Origin: CAMDBL01 sp964498125
Lineage (GTDB): Bacteria; Pseudomonadota; Alphaproteobacteria; Rhizobiales; Hyphomicrobiaceae
DNA length: 64,000 nucleotides
NCBI GenBank assembly: GCA_964498125.1
Contig: CAZCGE010000044.1
Coordinates: 27,608 to 91,607 of the forward strand
Direction of reading: 5' to 3'
The position numbers were made by a program, and so were the translations under genes. The notes below the pieces were generated by a model, which was not told the origin of the DNA, did not search any database, and saw only the letters and a program-made list of their open reading frames with translations. This document shows positions 51,838 through 62,028 of the stretch, in pieces (the stretch's first letter is position 1; every line of letters starts with the position of its first letter).

Positions 51838-52999
51838 GCCCGCAGACCTGTTCACCGCCGCGCCGCTGCCGGTGGCGCGGCTGGGGCCGGCCGAACGGCT
51901 GGCTTGTCTCAGACTGATCCGGTCGGAGAACGTCGGCCCGATCACCTTTCGCGAGCTGATCAATCACTACGGCGGCGCCCAGGTGGCACTCGAGGCCTTG
52001 CCCGAGCTGTCGAAACGCGGCGGTCGCGGACGGCCGATCCGCATCTGTCCACGCGCTCAGGCCGAAGCCGAATTGGACGCCGCGGCGGCCAGCGGCGCCG
52101 AGCCGATCTTCACGATCGAGCCCGGCTATCCCCGCGCGCTGGCCGCGCTCGATGCGCCGCCGCCGCTGCTCTACGTCAAGGGCCGGGCCGAGTTGCTCGG
52201 ACGGCCAATCCTCGGCATCGTCGGTTCGCGACAAAGTTCCGCGGCCGGACAGAAATTGGCGCGCCAGTTCGCCAATCAACTGGGTGCGGCGGGTTACGTC
52301 ATCGCCTCGGGCCTGGCGCGCGGCATCGATGGCGCGGCCCACGAGGCTGCACTGGAGACCGGCACGATCGCCGTGGTCGCTGGCGGCGTCGATGTGATCT
52401 ACCCGCCCGAACATGCCGGGTTGCAGGAGAAGATCGGCGCGCTCGGTTGCCTGATCTCCGAGCAGCCGCCCGGGTTCAATCCGCGCGGACAGGATTTTCC
52501 CCGCCGCAACCGCATCATCGCTGGCATCTCGCTCGGCGTGCTGGTGGTCGAGGCGGCGCGTCGCTCCGGCACGCTGATCACCGCGCGCATGGCGGCGGAG
52601 CAAGGGCGCGAGGTGTTCGCGGTTCCCGGCCATCCCCTCGATCCGCGCGCGGAAGGCACCAATCAGCTGCTGAAATCGGGGGCGACGCTGGTCACCGAGG
52701 CCGCCGACATCATCGCCGCGCTGACGCCCATGGCCGGCATCGATGGCCGCATGAGCGGGCTGCAGATCGAGGAGAGCGAGACACGAGCCCGCATCGAGCC
52801 GCCACCGTTGCTGGGTGAGAGTGATCGGGATGCGGTGTTGGCGGCGCTCGGCACGGCCCCCGTCGAGGTCGACGAGGTGGCACGCGCCGCGCGTCTGTCG
52901 ATCCGGGCGGCAAGGCTGGTGCTGATGGAACTCGATCTCGCCGGCCGTATCGAGCATCACGGCCAACAGCTCGTCTCGCTGCGGCCACAGCCGACATGA
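51818..52999 (+). CDS. dprA: DNA-processing protein DprA
   Basis: A 393-residue protein that loads RecA on incoming single-stranded DNA in natural transformation. The Rossmann-like core shows GIVGSRQSSAAG near residue 130 and SGLARGIDGAAH near 165. LISEQPPGFNPRGQDFPRRN near 213 and EVFAVPGHPLDPRAEG near 267 are diagnostic, and a C-terminal winged helix (from about 325) is present. The start is GTG 51818, overlapping plsY. plsY-dprA-topA is a common alphaproteobacterial order. Confidence 0.94.
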   Translation: MPRTKPEPADLFTAAPLPVARLGPAERLACLRLIRSENVGPITFRELINHYGGAQVALEALPELSKRGGRGRPIRICPRAQAEAELDAAAASGAEPIFTIEPGYPRALAALDAPPPLLYVKGRAELLGRPILGIVGSRQSSAAGQKLARQFANQLGAAGYVIASGLARGIDGAAHEAALETGTIAVVAGGVDVIYPPEHAGLQEKIGALGCLISEQPPGFNPRGQDFPRRNRIIAGISLGVLVVEAARRSGTLITARMAAEQGREVFAVPGHPLDPRAEGTNQLLKSGATLVTEAADIIAALTPMAGIDGRMSGLQIEESETRARIEPPPLLGESDRDAVLAALGTAPVEVDEVARAARLSIRAARLVLMELDLAGRIEHHGQQLVSLRPQPT

Positions 53000-53041
53000 C
53001 GTTCGGTCGCGAAGAGCGATCACATGCGATCGGATGATGCT

Positions 53042-53302
53042 CTAGGTTTCGTGTACTTCGATCTGCAACCTGGCTTCTTCGCCGGCTTCGGCCAACAAAT
53101 GCGCGAGCCTGGCGCAGCCGGCGTCGATGGCCATTGTGTGCAGTTCCGAGATCAGGTCGGCAAGATAGTCCAACTGATCCGTTGTGCGCGGGCCTTGGGT
53201 CTTATCCGCCGGCGCCGCGAAGGACCGGGCGCCGTCGATCGGGCACCACACTGGGGCCATCGCCACGATGGAAAGGGGGGAAAGCCGGTGTTTGCGCGCC
53301 AT
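53042..53302 (-). CDS. Small conserved-looking protein of unknown function, divergent from topA
   Basis: An 86-residue protein. The C-terminal half (QLDYLADLISELHTMAIDAG, then ARLAHLLAEAGEEARLQ) is helical and resembles short uncharacterised alphaproteobacterial proteins with a YLADxIxEL stretch. The start at 53302 is supported by GGAAGGAG five to six bases upstream, among the best ribosome sites in the window, and by promoter boxes at 53332-53360. No function can be assigned. It converges on dprA. Confidence 0.65.
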   Translation of the reverse strand: MARKHRLSPLSIVAMAPVWCPIDGARSFAAPADKTQGPRTTDQLDYLADLISELHTMAIDAGCARLAHLLAEAGEEARLQIEVHET

Positions 53303-53331
53303 CGCGACTCCTTCCAAATAGGAATATTCAG

Positions 53332-53360
53332 CATATATAGTTGGGATTTCCACATTGCAA
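53332..53360 (-). promoter_or_regulatory. Promoter of the small gene divergent from topA
   Basis: On the minus strand TTGCAA (53355-53360) and TATATG (53332-53337) are 17 bases apart in an AT-rich patch, about 30 bases before the gene start. Confidence 0.45.
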
Positions 53361-53417
53361 CCGTCAAAATATGCGCAAAGAGTACAATATTAGCCCAACC
53401 CGCACAATTAAGCTCGT

Positions 53418-53446
53418 TTGACACGGCCGCTTCCTTCTTACATGTT
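53418..53446 (+). promoter_or_regulatory. Promoter of topA
   Basis: A perfect TTGACA (53418-53423) is followed after 17 bases by the weak CATGTT (53441-53446), 109 bases before the topA start. A consensus -35 with a loose -10 is common in alphaproteobacteria. Confidence 0.45.
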
Positions 53447-53554
53447 CTGCGGCCTCCGGGGCTGAGTTCGCATTCTGTACTCGTGACAGCTATAAGGCGC
53501 CGCCGAGACCTGCAGGTCCAGCTGGCGCAGGCCCGAACATTTGAAAGTGAAATA

Positions 53555-56209
53555 ATGAACGTCGTCATCGTTGAATCAGCCGCCAAGGCCAAGACCATCA
53601 ACAAGTATTTGGGGCCCGGCTATAAAGTGCTGGCGTCCTATGGCCACGTGCGGGACCTGCCGGCCAAGGACGGCTCGGTCGAGCCCGACAATGACTTCAA
53701 TATGCATTGGGAAGTCGACGACGAGCGGTCCAAGAAGGTGATGCGCGAGATCACCGAGGCGGTGAAGGGCGCCGACAAACTGATCCTGGCCACCGACCCC
53801 GATCGTGAGGGCGAGGCCATCTCCTGGCATCTGCTGCAGATCCTGACCGACAAGAAGGCGCTGAAAAAGGGGACCATCGTCGAGCGCGTGGCGTTCAATG
53901 CCGTCACCAAGCAGGCCATTTTGGCGGCACTGGCCCAGCCGCGCCAGATCGACCAGCCGCTGGTCTCGGCCTATCTGGCTCGCCGGGCGCTCGACTATCT
54001 CGTCGGCTTCACGTTGTCGCCGGTGCTGTGGCGCAAGCTGCCGGGTTCGCGCTCGGCGGGGCGTGTGCAGTCGGTGGCGCTGCGTCTGGTCTGCGACCGC
54101 GAGGAGGAGATCGAGGCGTTCCGGACCGATGAGTTCTGGTCGATCGAGGCGCTGTTGGCGACGGCCAAGAACGAGGATGTCCGCGCGCGCCTCACCGCCA
54201 TCGACGCCACCACGCTGAAGAAGCTCGACATCAAGGACGGCGCCTCGGCCAACGCCATCAAGGCGGCGATCGAGCACGGCCAGTTCCGCGTCGCGAGCGT
54301 CGAGAAGAAGGCTGTGCGCCGCAATCCGGCCGCGCCCTTCACCACCTCGACCCTGCAGCAGGAGGCCTCGCGCAAGCTCGGCTTTTCCGCCAAGAACACG
54401 ATGCAACTGGCCCAGCGCCTGTACGAGGGCGTCGACCTCGACGGCGAGACGGTCGGCCTCATCACATACATGCGGACCGACGGCGTGCAGATCGTGCCCG
54501 AGGCGGTCGCGACCATCCGCCGCGAGGTCGAGGACGACTACGGCCGCCGCTACCTGCCGCCGTTCGTGCGCGAGTACAAGACCAAGGCCAAGAACGCCCA
54601 AGAAGCCCACGAGGCCATTCGTCCGACTGATGTGCGGCGCAAGCCGGCCGAGGTCGCCCGCACCGTCGCCCGCGATCAGGCCCGCCTCTACGAGTTGATC
54701 TGGAAGCGGGCGGTGGCGAGCCAGATGGCCTCCGCCGAGCTCGAGCAGACCACCGCCGAGATCGAGGTCAAGGGCCGCGACGGCAAGGCCTATGGCCTGC
54801 GCGCCACTGGCACGGTTGTGATGTTCGACGGCTTCATGAAACTGTACGAGGAAGGCAAGGACGACGACGACGAGGAGAGCCGCCGCCTGCCCGCCCTGGC
54901 CGAGGGTGATCAGCTGAGTGATAAAGGTGTCGAGGCCAAGCAGCACTTCACCGAGCCGCCGCCGCGCTACTCCGAGGCGACGCTGGTCAAGCGCATGGAG
55001 GAGCTCGGCATCGGCCGGCCATCGACCTATGCCTCGACGCTGGCCGTGCTCGAGGATCGCGACTACGTCAAGGTCGACAAGAAGCGGCTGGTGCCCGAGG
55101 ACAAGGGGCGGCTGGTCACGGCGTTCCTGAAAGGCTTCTTCAAGCGCTACGTCGAGTACGACTTCACCGCCGACCTCGAGGAGAAGCTCGATCTCATCTC
55201 CGACGACAAGCTCGTCTGGAAGAACGTGCTGCGCGAGTTCTGGACCGACTTCATCAAGACCGTCGACGACATCAAGGAGCTGCGCGTCGGCGAGGTGATG
55301 GAAGCGCTCAACGGGTTGCTCGGTGCGCACATCTTCCCGGTGCGAGCCGATGGCGGCGATCCGCGTGCCTGCCCCGTCTGCGCCAAGGGCCTCCTCAGTC
55401 TGAAACCCAGCAAATTCGGGCCCTTCATCGGCTGCGGCAACTATCCGGAGTGCCGCTATACGCGCCAGCTCTCCAATGCACGCAATGGCGAGGAAGGCGA
55501 CGTCGTGGCCGTCGATGGCAAGGATCTGGGCATCGATCCACAGACCGGCTTTGCAGTGACGCTGCGCTCGGGCCGCTTTGGCACCTATATGCAACTTGGT
55601 GACGCCAAGGACTACGACGACGAAAAGCCGAAGCGATCGTCGATACCCAAGGGGTGGGACGCCAACACGCTCGATCTGCAAGGCGCGCTGCGCCTGCTCA
55701 ACCTGCCGCGCCTGGTCGGTGAGCATCCCGAGACCAGGACACCGATCACGGCGGGTCTCGGCCGCTATGGTCCGTTCATTCTGCATGACGGCACCTATGC
55801 CAACCTCGCCAGTGCCGAGGAGGTGTTCGAGGTGGGCCTCAATCGCGCCGTCACGCTGCTGGCGGAGAAGCGGGCCGGTGGTGGCAAGGGCCGGTTCGGC
55901 CGCGCGGCGCAGAAGAACATTCTCAAGGATCTGGGCGAGCATCCTGCCGCCGGCGGCAAGATCGAAATCTTGGACGGCCGCTACGGGCCTTACATCGCCC
56001 ACAACAAGATCTATGCCAACGTGCCGCGCGGCAAGGAGCCGGCCGAAGTGACCGTCGAGGAAGCCATGGCGCTGCTGGCCGAGCGCATCGCCAAGGGCGG
56101 CGGCAAGGTCAAAGGCGCATCAAAATCCAAGGCCAAGACGGCGGCCAAACCCAAGGCGGCAGCCAAGCCGAAGTCGAAACCAAAGGTGAAATCGGAAGCG
56201 GCGGCCTAG
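53555..56209 (+). CDS. topA: DNA topoisomerase I
   Basis: An 884-residue type IA topoisomerase that relaxes negative supercoils. The Toprim domain begins MNVVIVESAAKAKTINKYLG and contains ILATDPDREGEAISWHL. The active-site tyrosine is Tyr305 in LITYMRTDG. A single four-cysteine zinc ribbon (CPVCAKG and GCGNYPECRYTR) lies near residue 605, followed by repeated C-terminal domains (GRFGTYMQLG, LGRYGPFIL, DGRYGPYIAH) and a Lys/Ala-rich tail. The start ATG 53555 gives the standard N-terminus. Confidence 0.97.
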   Translation: MNVVIVESAAKAKTINKYLGPGYKVLASYGHVRDLPAKDGSVEPDNDFNMHWEVDDERSKKVMREITEAVKGADKLILATDPDREGEAISWHLLQILTDKKALKKGTIVERVAFNAVTKQAILAALAQPRQIDQPLVSAYLARRALDYLVGFTLSPVLWRKLPGSRSAGRVQSVALRLVCDREEEIEAFRTDEFWSIEALLATAKNEDVRARLTAIDATTLKKLDIKDGASANAIKAAIEHGQFRVASVEKKAVRRNPAAPFTTSTLQQEASRKLGFSAKNTMQLAQRLYEGVDLDGETVGLITYMRTDGVQIVPEAVATIRREVEDDYGRRYLPPFVREYKTKAKNAQEAHEAIRPTDVRRKPAEVARTVARDQARLYELIWKRAVASQMASAELEQTTAEIEVKGRDGKAYGLRATGTVVMFDGFMKLYEEGKDDDDEESRRLPALAEGDQLSDKGVEAKQHFTEPPPRYSEATLVKRMEELGIGRPSTYASTLAVLEDRDYVKVDKKRLVPEDKGRLVTAFLKGFFKRYVEYDFTADLEEKLDLISDDKLVWKNVLREFWTDFIKTVDDIKELRVGEVMEALNGLLGAHIFPVRADGGDPRACPVCAKGLLSLKPSKFGPFIGCGNYPECRYTRQLSNARNGEEGDVVAVDGKDLGIDPQTGFAVTLRSGRFGTYMQLGDAKDYDDEKPKRSSIPKGWDANTLDLQGALRLLNLPRLVGEHPETRTPITAGLGRYGPFILHDGTYANLASAEEVFEVGLNRAVTLLAEKRAGGGKGRFGRAAQKNILKDLGEHPAAGGKIEILDGRYGPYIAHNKIYANVPRGKEPAEVTVEEAMALLAERIAKGGGKVKGASKSKAKTAAKPKAAAKPKSKPKVKSEAAA

Positions 56210-56311
56210 ACCGTATTGCCGGGCTTGGCCAACGGCGGTCGAGTTCGTCAGCAATCGCCCAGGGCAAACATGCTCGGCGGCGGCGGTCGGGGTGCGTCGA
56301 GGGAGGGTTCC

Positions 56312-56749
56312 ATGTCCGAGGCGGAGTTGATGCAAGGCCTGTTCGCCTCCAGCCAAGCGATCAGCACTATTTTTTCCATGTTTCTTACGATGATCTCCGC
56401 CTATATCGCGGGCCTCTACTTCTTTCTCGCTCGCGCCGCTTTTGCACTGCGGCTTCTAGCCTACGCTATACTCTCCATAGGGCTCGCGTTCCTGGGTGGT
56501 GCGGCGGCAATCCAACAGAGCATGCAGTATGGGTTGTTTGCAGCCTGGGCGAAGCTCCCCTCCCCCACCATTTCAGTCGAGGCTTTGCGCAATCCGATTT
56601 CGGTGACGCTGCCTCTGGGCTGGTCATTCCTTGAAGTTGGCACATTGGTCGGTTGGATCACCACGGCGAGTGTGTATCTCGCGCTAGGCTACATGACCTT
56701 CCTCTACAGTTGGAAGGCGCCTGGCGAATTGCAGCCGCCAGCAAGGTGA
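56312..56749 (+). CDS. Small membrane protein of unknown function
   Basis: A 145-residue protein with three or four hydrophobic segments (FSMFLTMISAYIAGLYFFLA; LLAYAILSIGLAFLGGAAAI; and VGWITTASVYLALGYMTFLY). The start ATG 56312 follows GGGAGGG. No known domain is recognised. Codon use is less GC-biased than in its neighbours (for example TTT, TCT and AAT appear often), hinting at a more recent origin. It ends 10 bases before the convergent ParD-like gene. Confidence 0.65.
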   Translation: MSEAELMQGLFASSQAISTIFSMFLTMISAYIAGLYFFLARAAFALRLLAYAILSIGLAFLGGAAAIQQSMQYGLFAAWAKLPSPTISVEALRNPISVTLPLGWSFLEVGTLVGWITTASVYLALGYMTFLYSWKAPGELQPPAR

Positions 56750-56759
56750 AGCGTTGCAA

Positions 56760-57014
56760 TTAACTGGTCTCGGCTGGGCGGTGTCTTTCGGCCAGCCTCG
56801 CCGCAACAACATCCCGCACGTCGTCGACCGAATTGCTGCCGCCACGTGCAAGCGACGCGGACAAAGTGGCTCGCAACTCGGCGAGTTTTGTCTCGTTGAT
56901 GGCATGGCGGACGGCATCAGCCGGTGTCGCGAAGGTGCCGACCTCGATTTGCTTGGCAATCCAGCGCGCGCAGTCTGGTGGCAGCTCGACCGTGAGTTGG
57001 TCACGATTGCTCAT
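56760..57014 (-). CDS. ParD-like antitoxin, no partner seen
   Basis: An 84-residue protein with a ribbon-helix-helix N-terminus (LTVELPPDCARWIAKQIEVG, then TFATPADAVRHAINE) like ParD/CopG antitoxins. The C-terminal tail ends LAERHRPAETS. A ParE toxin gene would normally follow its stop at 56760, but the next gene is the unrelated membrane protein on the opposite strand. It may be a solitary regulator or a remnant of a lost pair. Confidence 0.78.
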   Translation of the reverse strand: MSNRDQLTVELPPDCARWIAKQIEVGTFATPADAVRHAINETKLAELRATLSASLARGGSNSVDDVRDVVAARLAERHRPAETS

Positions 57015-57208
57015 GTCGCACCATAGTACTGTTCAGCAGCAAAAACACCATATCTGTGGCGGGTGTAACGGGTTCACATAATCGACTTCGGCTCAATCGC
57101 ATCGGTCATCGGGCCCGCGGAGACAGGCAGGTCCACCCCAGGTCGCCGACAAACTGCGCCGGTGGCAGACCAGGAGTGCCATGGCGAAGTCATCGTCGCT
57201 GAATGGAG

Positions 57209-57625
57209 TCAGCGAAAATTCGCCAGCAGCGCGATGTTCCCCAGTCCCTTCGCCTTGTCGAAGTATGTTTTGTCCGCCGTCACCAGCGTCGCGCCGACCT
57301 CGAGCGCGACGGCGTGATAGAGCGTGTCGAAGAGGTGGTGGTTGAGCGATATTGCGAGATCGAGAGCACGCTTCATGACCCCGAGGTCTGCAACAACGCG
57401 CGGTGCTGTATCGTCGAGCACGATCAGGGCCTGGTCCACGATGCCAGGCTCGATTCGTGCCAGCACTGCCAGCGTCTCCGGAACCCAGTGCGCGGGGGCG
57501 AACAGCTCCGTCCCGGCGCGATCGAGAAGGTGAGAAACAGCGACAGCTTTGTCGACGTCTTGCTCCGATGGGCGATGCGGAACAAACCACTTGACGGCAA
57601 CGCTGGCATCGACGACGAGCCTCAC
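57209..57625 (-). CDS. vapC: PIN domain toxin VapC
   Basis: A 138-residue PIN-domain ribonuclease. Acidic residues fit the family: Asp6 in LVVDASVAVKWFV, Glu in PETLAVLARIE near 50, Asp in HLFDTLYHAVALE near 99 and Asp in TLVTADKTYFDKA near 117. It overlaps the antitoxin gene upstream by four bases (ATGA), so translation is coupled. Toxins of this group cut initiator tRNA or rRNA in other bacteria; the target here is unknown. Confidence 0.92.
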   Translation of the reverse strand: MRLVVDASVAVKWFVPHRPSEQDVDKAVAVSHLLDRAGTELFAPAHWVPETLAVLARIEPGIVDQALIVLDDTAPRVVADLGVMKRALDLAISLNHHLFDTLYHAVALEVGATLVTADKTYFDKAKGLGNIALLANFR

Positions 57626-57858
57626 TTACGCAACTCTTCACGAATGGCTCTGATCTCGTCATCCGTGTATGTGCCGGTCGCGCTCTCCCGGATCTTGCGC
57701 ATGCGCTCGGCAAAGCTCTCGCTCTTCACCCGCCGCTGCTCCTCCTCGGTCGCCCGCCGCAGAAGCTCAGCCACCACAGCGCTCTTGTTTTTGCCCTCGA
57801 AGACCTCGTTGAACGCGTCCTTGACGTCGTCGGGGATGGAGAAGTTCATGGTGCCCAT
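57622..57858 (-). CDS. vapB: VapB-type antitoxin
   Basis: A 78-residue antitoxin with a short ribbon-helix-helix N-terminus (MNFSIPDDVKDAFNEVFEG, then KNKSAVVAELLRRATEEE) and an acidic/basic tail ending IRAIREELRK that would wrap the toxin. ATG 57858 has GGAG seven bases upstream; ATG 57849 is possible. A perfect 8-base inverted repeat lies 13 bases before the start and is its likely operator. Confidence 0.88.
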   Translation of the reverse strand: MGTMNFSIPDDVKDAFNEVFEGKNKSAVVAELLRRATEEEQRRVKSESFAERMRKIRESATGTYTDDEIRAIREELRK

Positions 57859-57870
57859 CGCGCGGCTCCA

Positions 57871-57920
57871 TTGTTGAAGGTTTCAACAACCACTGTAACC
57901 GCGATACAAATCAAATGCAA
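57871..57920 (-). promoter_or_regulatory. VapBC promoter and operator
   Basis: TTGTTGAA-GGT-TTCAACAA (57871-57889) is a perfect inverted repeat directly downstream of promoter boxes on the minus strand, TTGCAT (57915-57920) and TACAGT (57892-57897), 17 bases apart. The layout fits autorepression by the VapBC complex. Confidence 0.65.
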
Positions 57921-57991
57921 TTGTGGGTTGGTGCTGGGTTGTGGCAGCAGCGCACTTGAGACGCCCGCCCCCCCGCGCTATCCCCCTCCCC

Positions 57992-60250
<2,259 letters not shown>

Positions 60251-60325
60251 GGGGCGCGAGCAAGTATGTGACTTGGCGCCGAGAAGACTTGCCCTCGCCA
60301 GCCCAGGCGTCTACGACGTTGACTC

Positions 60326-60799
60326 ATGACAAGAACGCCAACAAGGGCGGGGGCTTGGCTGGTCACAATGCTTGCATTGATGATGCTCGTGTTGGTTGGC
60401 CACCCAGCCCAAGCCCAGACCTGCACGCGCGCCGATTTCGAGGCGGTGGTCGACGATGCGGCCGGCGCTCTGCGCGAGCTGAACCAGACCAACAAGCCGA
60501 CTTTTCAGGACAAACTGCGCCAGCTCAAGGACAAGCGAGCCTGGAGCCACGAGCAGTTCCTGAAGGAGGCGGCGCCCTACGTGCAGGATGATGCCATCGG
60601 CGATTTCGACCGCCGTTCTGCCGATCTGCTGAACCGGATCACGTCCATGGGCCAGGAAGGCTCCACCGCCAAGGCGCCGGACTGTGCGCTGCTGTTCGAG
60701 CTGCGCGGGCACATGAAGTCCCTGGTCGATGTGCAGCAGGCGAAGTGGACCTACATGTTCGGCAAGATCGACAAGGAATTGGGCACTAGGTCGCAATAA
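60326..60799 (+). CDS. Exported protein of unknown function
   Basis: A 157-residue protein with a signal peptide (WLVTMLALMMLVLVGHPAQA, cleaved near residue 31) and a mostly helical mature part with two cysteines (TCTRADF and PDCALLF) that may form a disulfide. FDRRSADLLNRITSMGQEGS is its most distinctive stretch. No family is recognised. It lies 75 bases after parC and may be read through from it. Confidence 0.65.
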   Translation: MTRTPTRAGAWLVTMLALMMLVLVGHPAQAQTCTRADFEAVVDDAAGALRELNQTNKPTFQDKLRQLKDKRAWSHEQFLKEAAPYVQDDAIGDFDRRSADLLNRITSMGQEGSTAKAPDCALLFELRGHMKSLVDVQQAKWTYMFGKIDKELGTRSQ

Positions 60800-60936
60800 G
60801 AGATTGATCCGTTGACTGGATGAGGTGCGCTGCGCTAGAATGCGGCCTTCTGACTGGGACACGCGCGGACAATCCGATCGGTGCATCACTGCAACGTTGC
60901 GGCCGTGCCGACTCGAACCCACCTATGACCGCACCC

Positions 60937-62010
60937 TCAGATGATCTCGACCCAGTTGGCGCCCCGGCCGCAGGCGTAGCGGCCGATCTCCGTCAGGGCG
61001 CCGGTCGTCGCGTCGATGCGCGACACGCGGATGTGATCGGATTTCTCGCCCGTGGCGATAAGGAAGGCGCCGCTGTCGTCGATCCTGATGCCGCGCGGCT
61101 GGGCCGCCGTCGTATTGCTTGTCACAAGCGTCAAGCGCCCAGAGCCGCGATCGATGCCAAATTGCGTGATACGGCTCTGTGTGCGCTCGGTCGTATAGAG
61201 GTGGCGGCCGTCGGGCGTGATGGCAATGTCGGCGCACCAGATCATGCGGCCGATGCCGGGATCGGGCGGACCGCTGCCGCCACGCGGCTTGCCGGGCACC
61301 AGGCCGGCCTCGGGCGGCACCGATGCGACGCTCGCCACGAATTCCAAGGTGCCCTTGGTCGCATCGATGGCGTACTGCCGCACCTGCCCGGTCAACTCGC
61401 AGAGCACATACAGGAACCTATTGTCGGGCGAGGTGATGAGATGGCGCGGCCCCTCGCCGGCTGCAGTTGCGACCTGCGGCGGAGCGCATGGCGTCAGCGC
61501 CCCGGTGGCGGCATCGAACGCCCACTGCATCACGGCATCGCCGCCGAGTGTCGGCACATACACGAAACGGTTCGATCGGTCGGTGAGGATCGCGTGCGCA
61601 TGCCGCCCGGTCGCCAGCACGTGAGCCGCCGGGCCTTCGACTCGGCCAGACGGCGCTATCGGGCTGACCGCCGCCTTGCTGCCGCCATAGGAGGCCGTCA
61701 GCAGCCAGCGACCCGTGGCATCGACGGCGGCATAGGCCATGCTGTCGGGCAGTGGTGTCTCGGCGACGCGGGCTAATCCGCCTGTTGCCGGGTCAATGGC
61801 GAATGTCATGACGCGGACCGGCTCGGAGCGCACAACGGCGTATAAATGCCGCCGGTCGGGGTTGACGGCCATCGGCATCACGTTCTTGCCGGCGGCCGCG
61901 CGCCCGACGGGAAACAGCACGCCGCTGGCTCGGTCGAGGCGCCAGATGCCGATGTCGCCATCCTCGGCCTGCGAGACATAGACGAAAGCAGGTAGCAATT
62001 GCAGGCTCAT
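60937..62010 (-). CDS. pgl: Lactonase, seven-bladed beta-propeller (6-phosphogluconolactonase/YbhE-like)
   Basis: A 357-residue protein with repeated propeller strands (LYAVVRSEPVRVMTFAIDPA, RFVYVPTLGGDAVMQW, RFLYVLCELTGQVRQYAID, HLYTTERTQSRITQFGID) and the lactonase signature GEGPRHLITSPDNRFLYV near 190. Relatives hydrolyse sugar lactones, including 6-phosphogluconolactone. The gene lies 18 bases after a sugar-acid dehydratase stop, so a non-phosphorylated sugar lactone is a likely substrate. ATG 62010 has TTGGAG upstream. Confidence 0.87.
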   Translation of the reverse strand: MSLQLLPAFVYVSQAEDGDIGIWRLDRASGVLFPVGRAAAGKNVMPMAVNPDRRHLYAVVRSEPVRVMTFAIDPATGGLARVAETPLPDSMAYAAVDATGRWLLTASYGGSKAAVSPIAPSGRVEGPAAHVLATGRHAHAILTDRSNRFVYVPTLGGDAVMQWAFDAATGALTPCAPPQVATAAGEGPRHLITSPDNRFLYVLCELTGQVRQYAIDATKGTLEFVASVASVPPEAGLVPGKPRGGSGPPDPGIGRMIWCADIAITPDGRHLYTTERTQSRITQFGIDRGSGRLTLVTSNTTAAQPRGIRIDDSGAFLIATGEKSDHIRVSRIDATTGALTEIGRYACGRGANWVEII

Positions 62011-62028
62011 GATCGGCTGCTCCAAGGC

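Noticed and set aside
60900..60935. T-loop-like sequence GGGTTCGAGTC on the minus strand, suggesting a tRNA
   Set aside because: The flanking bases cannot form a five-base T stem, and no acceptor, D or anticodon arm can be placed around it.
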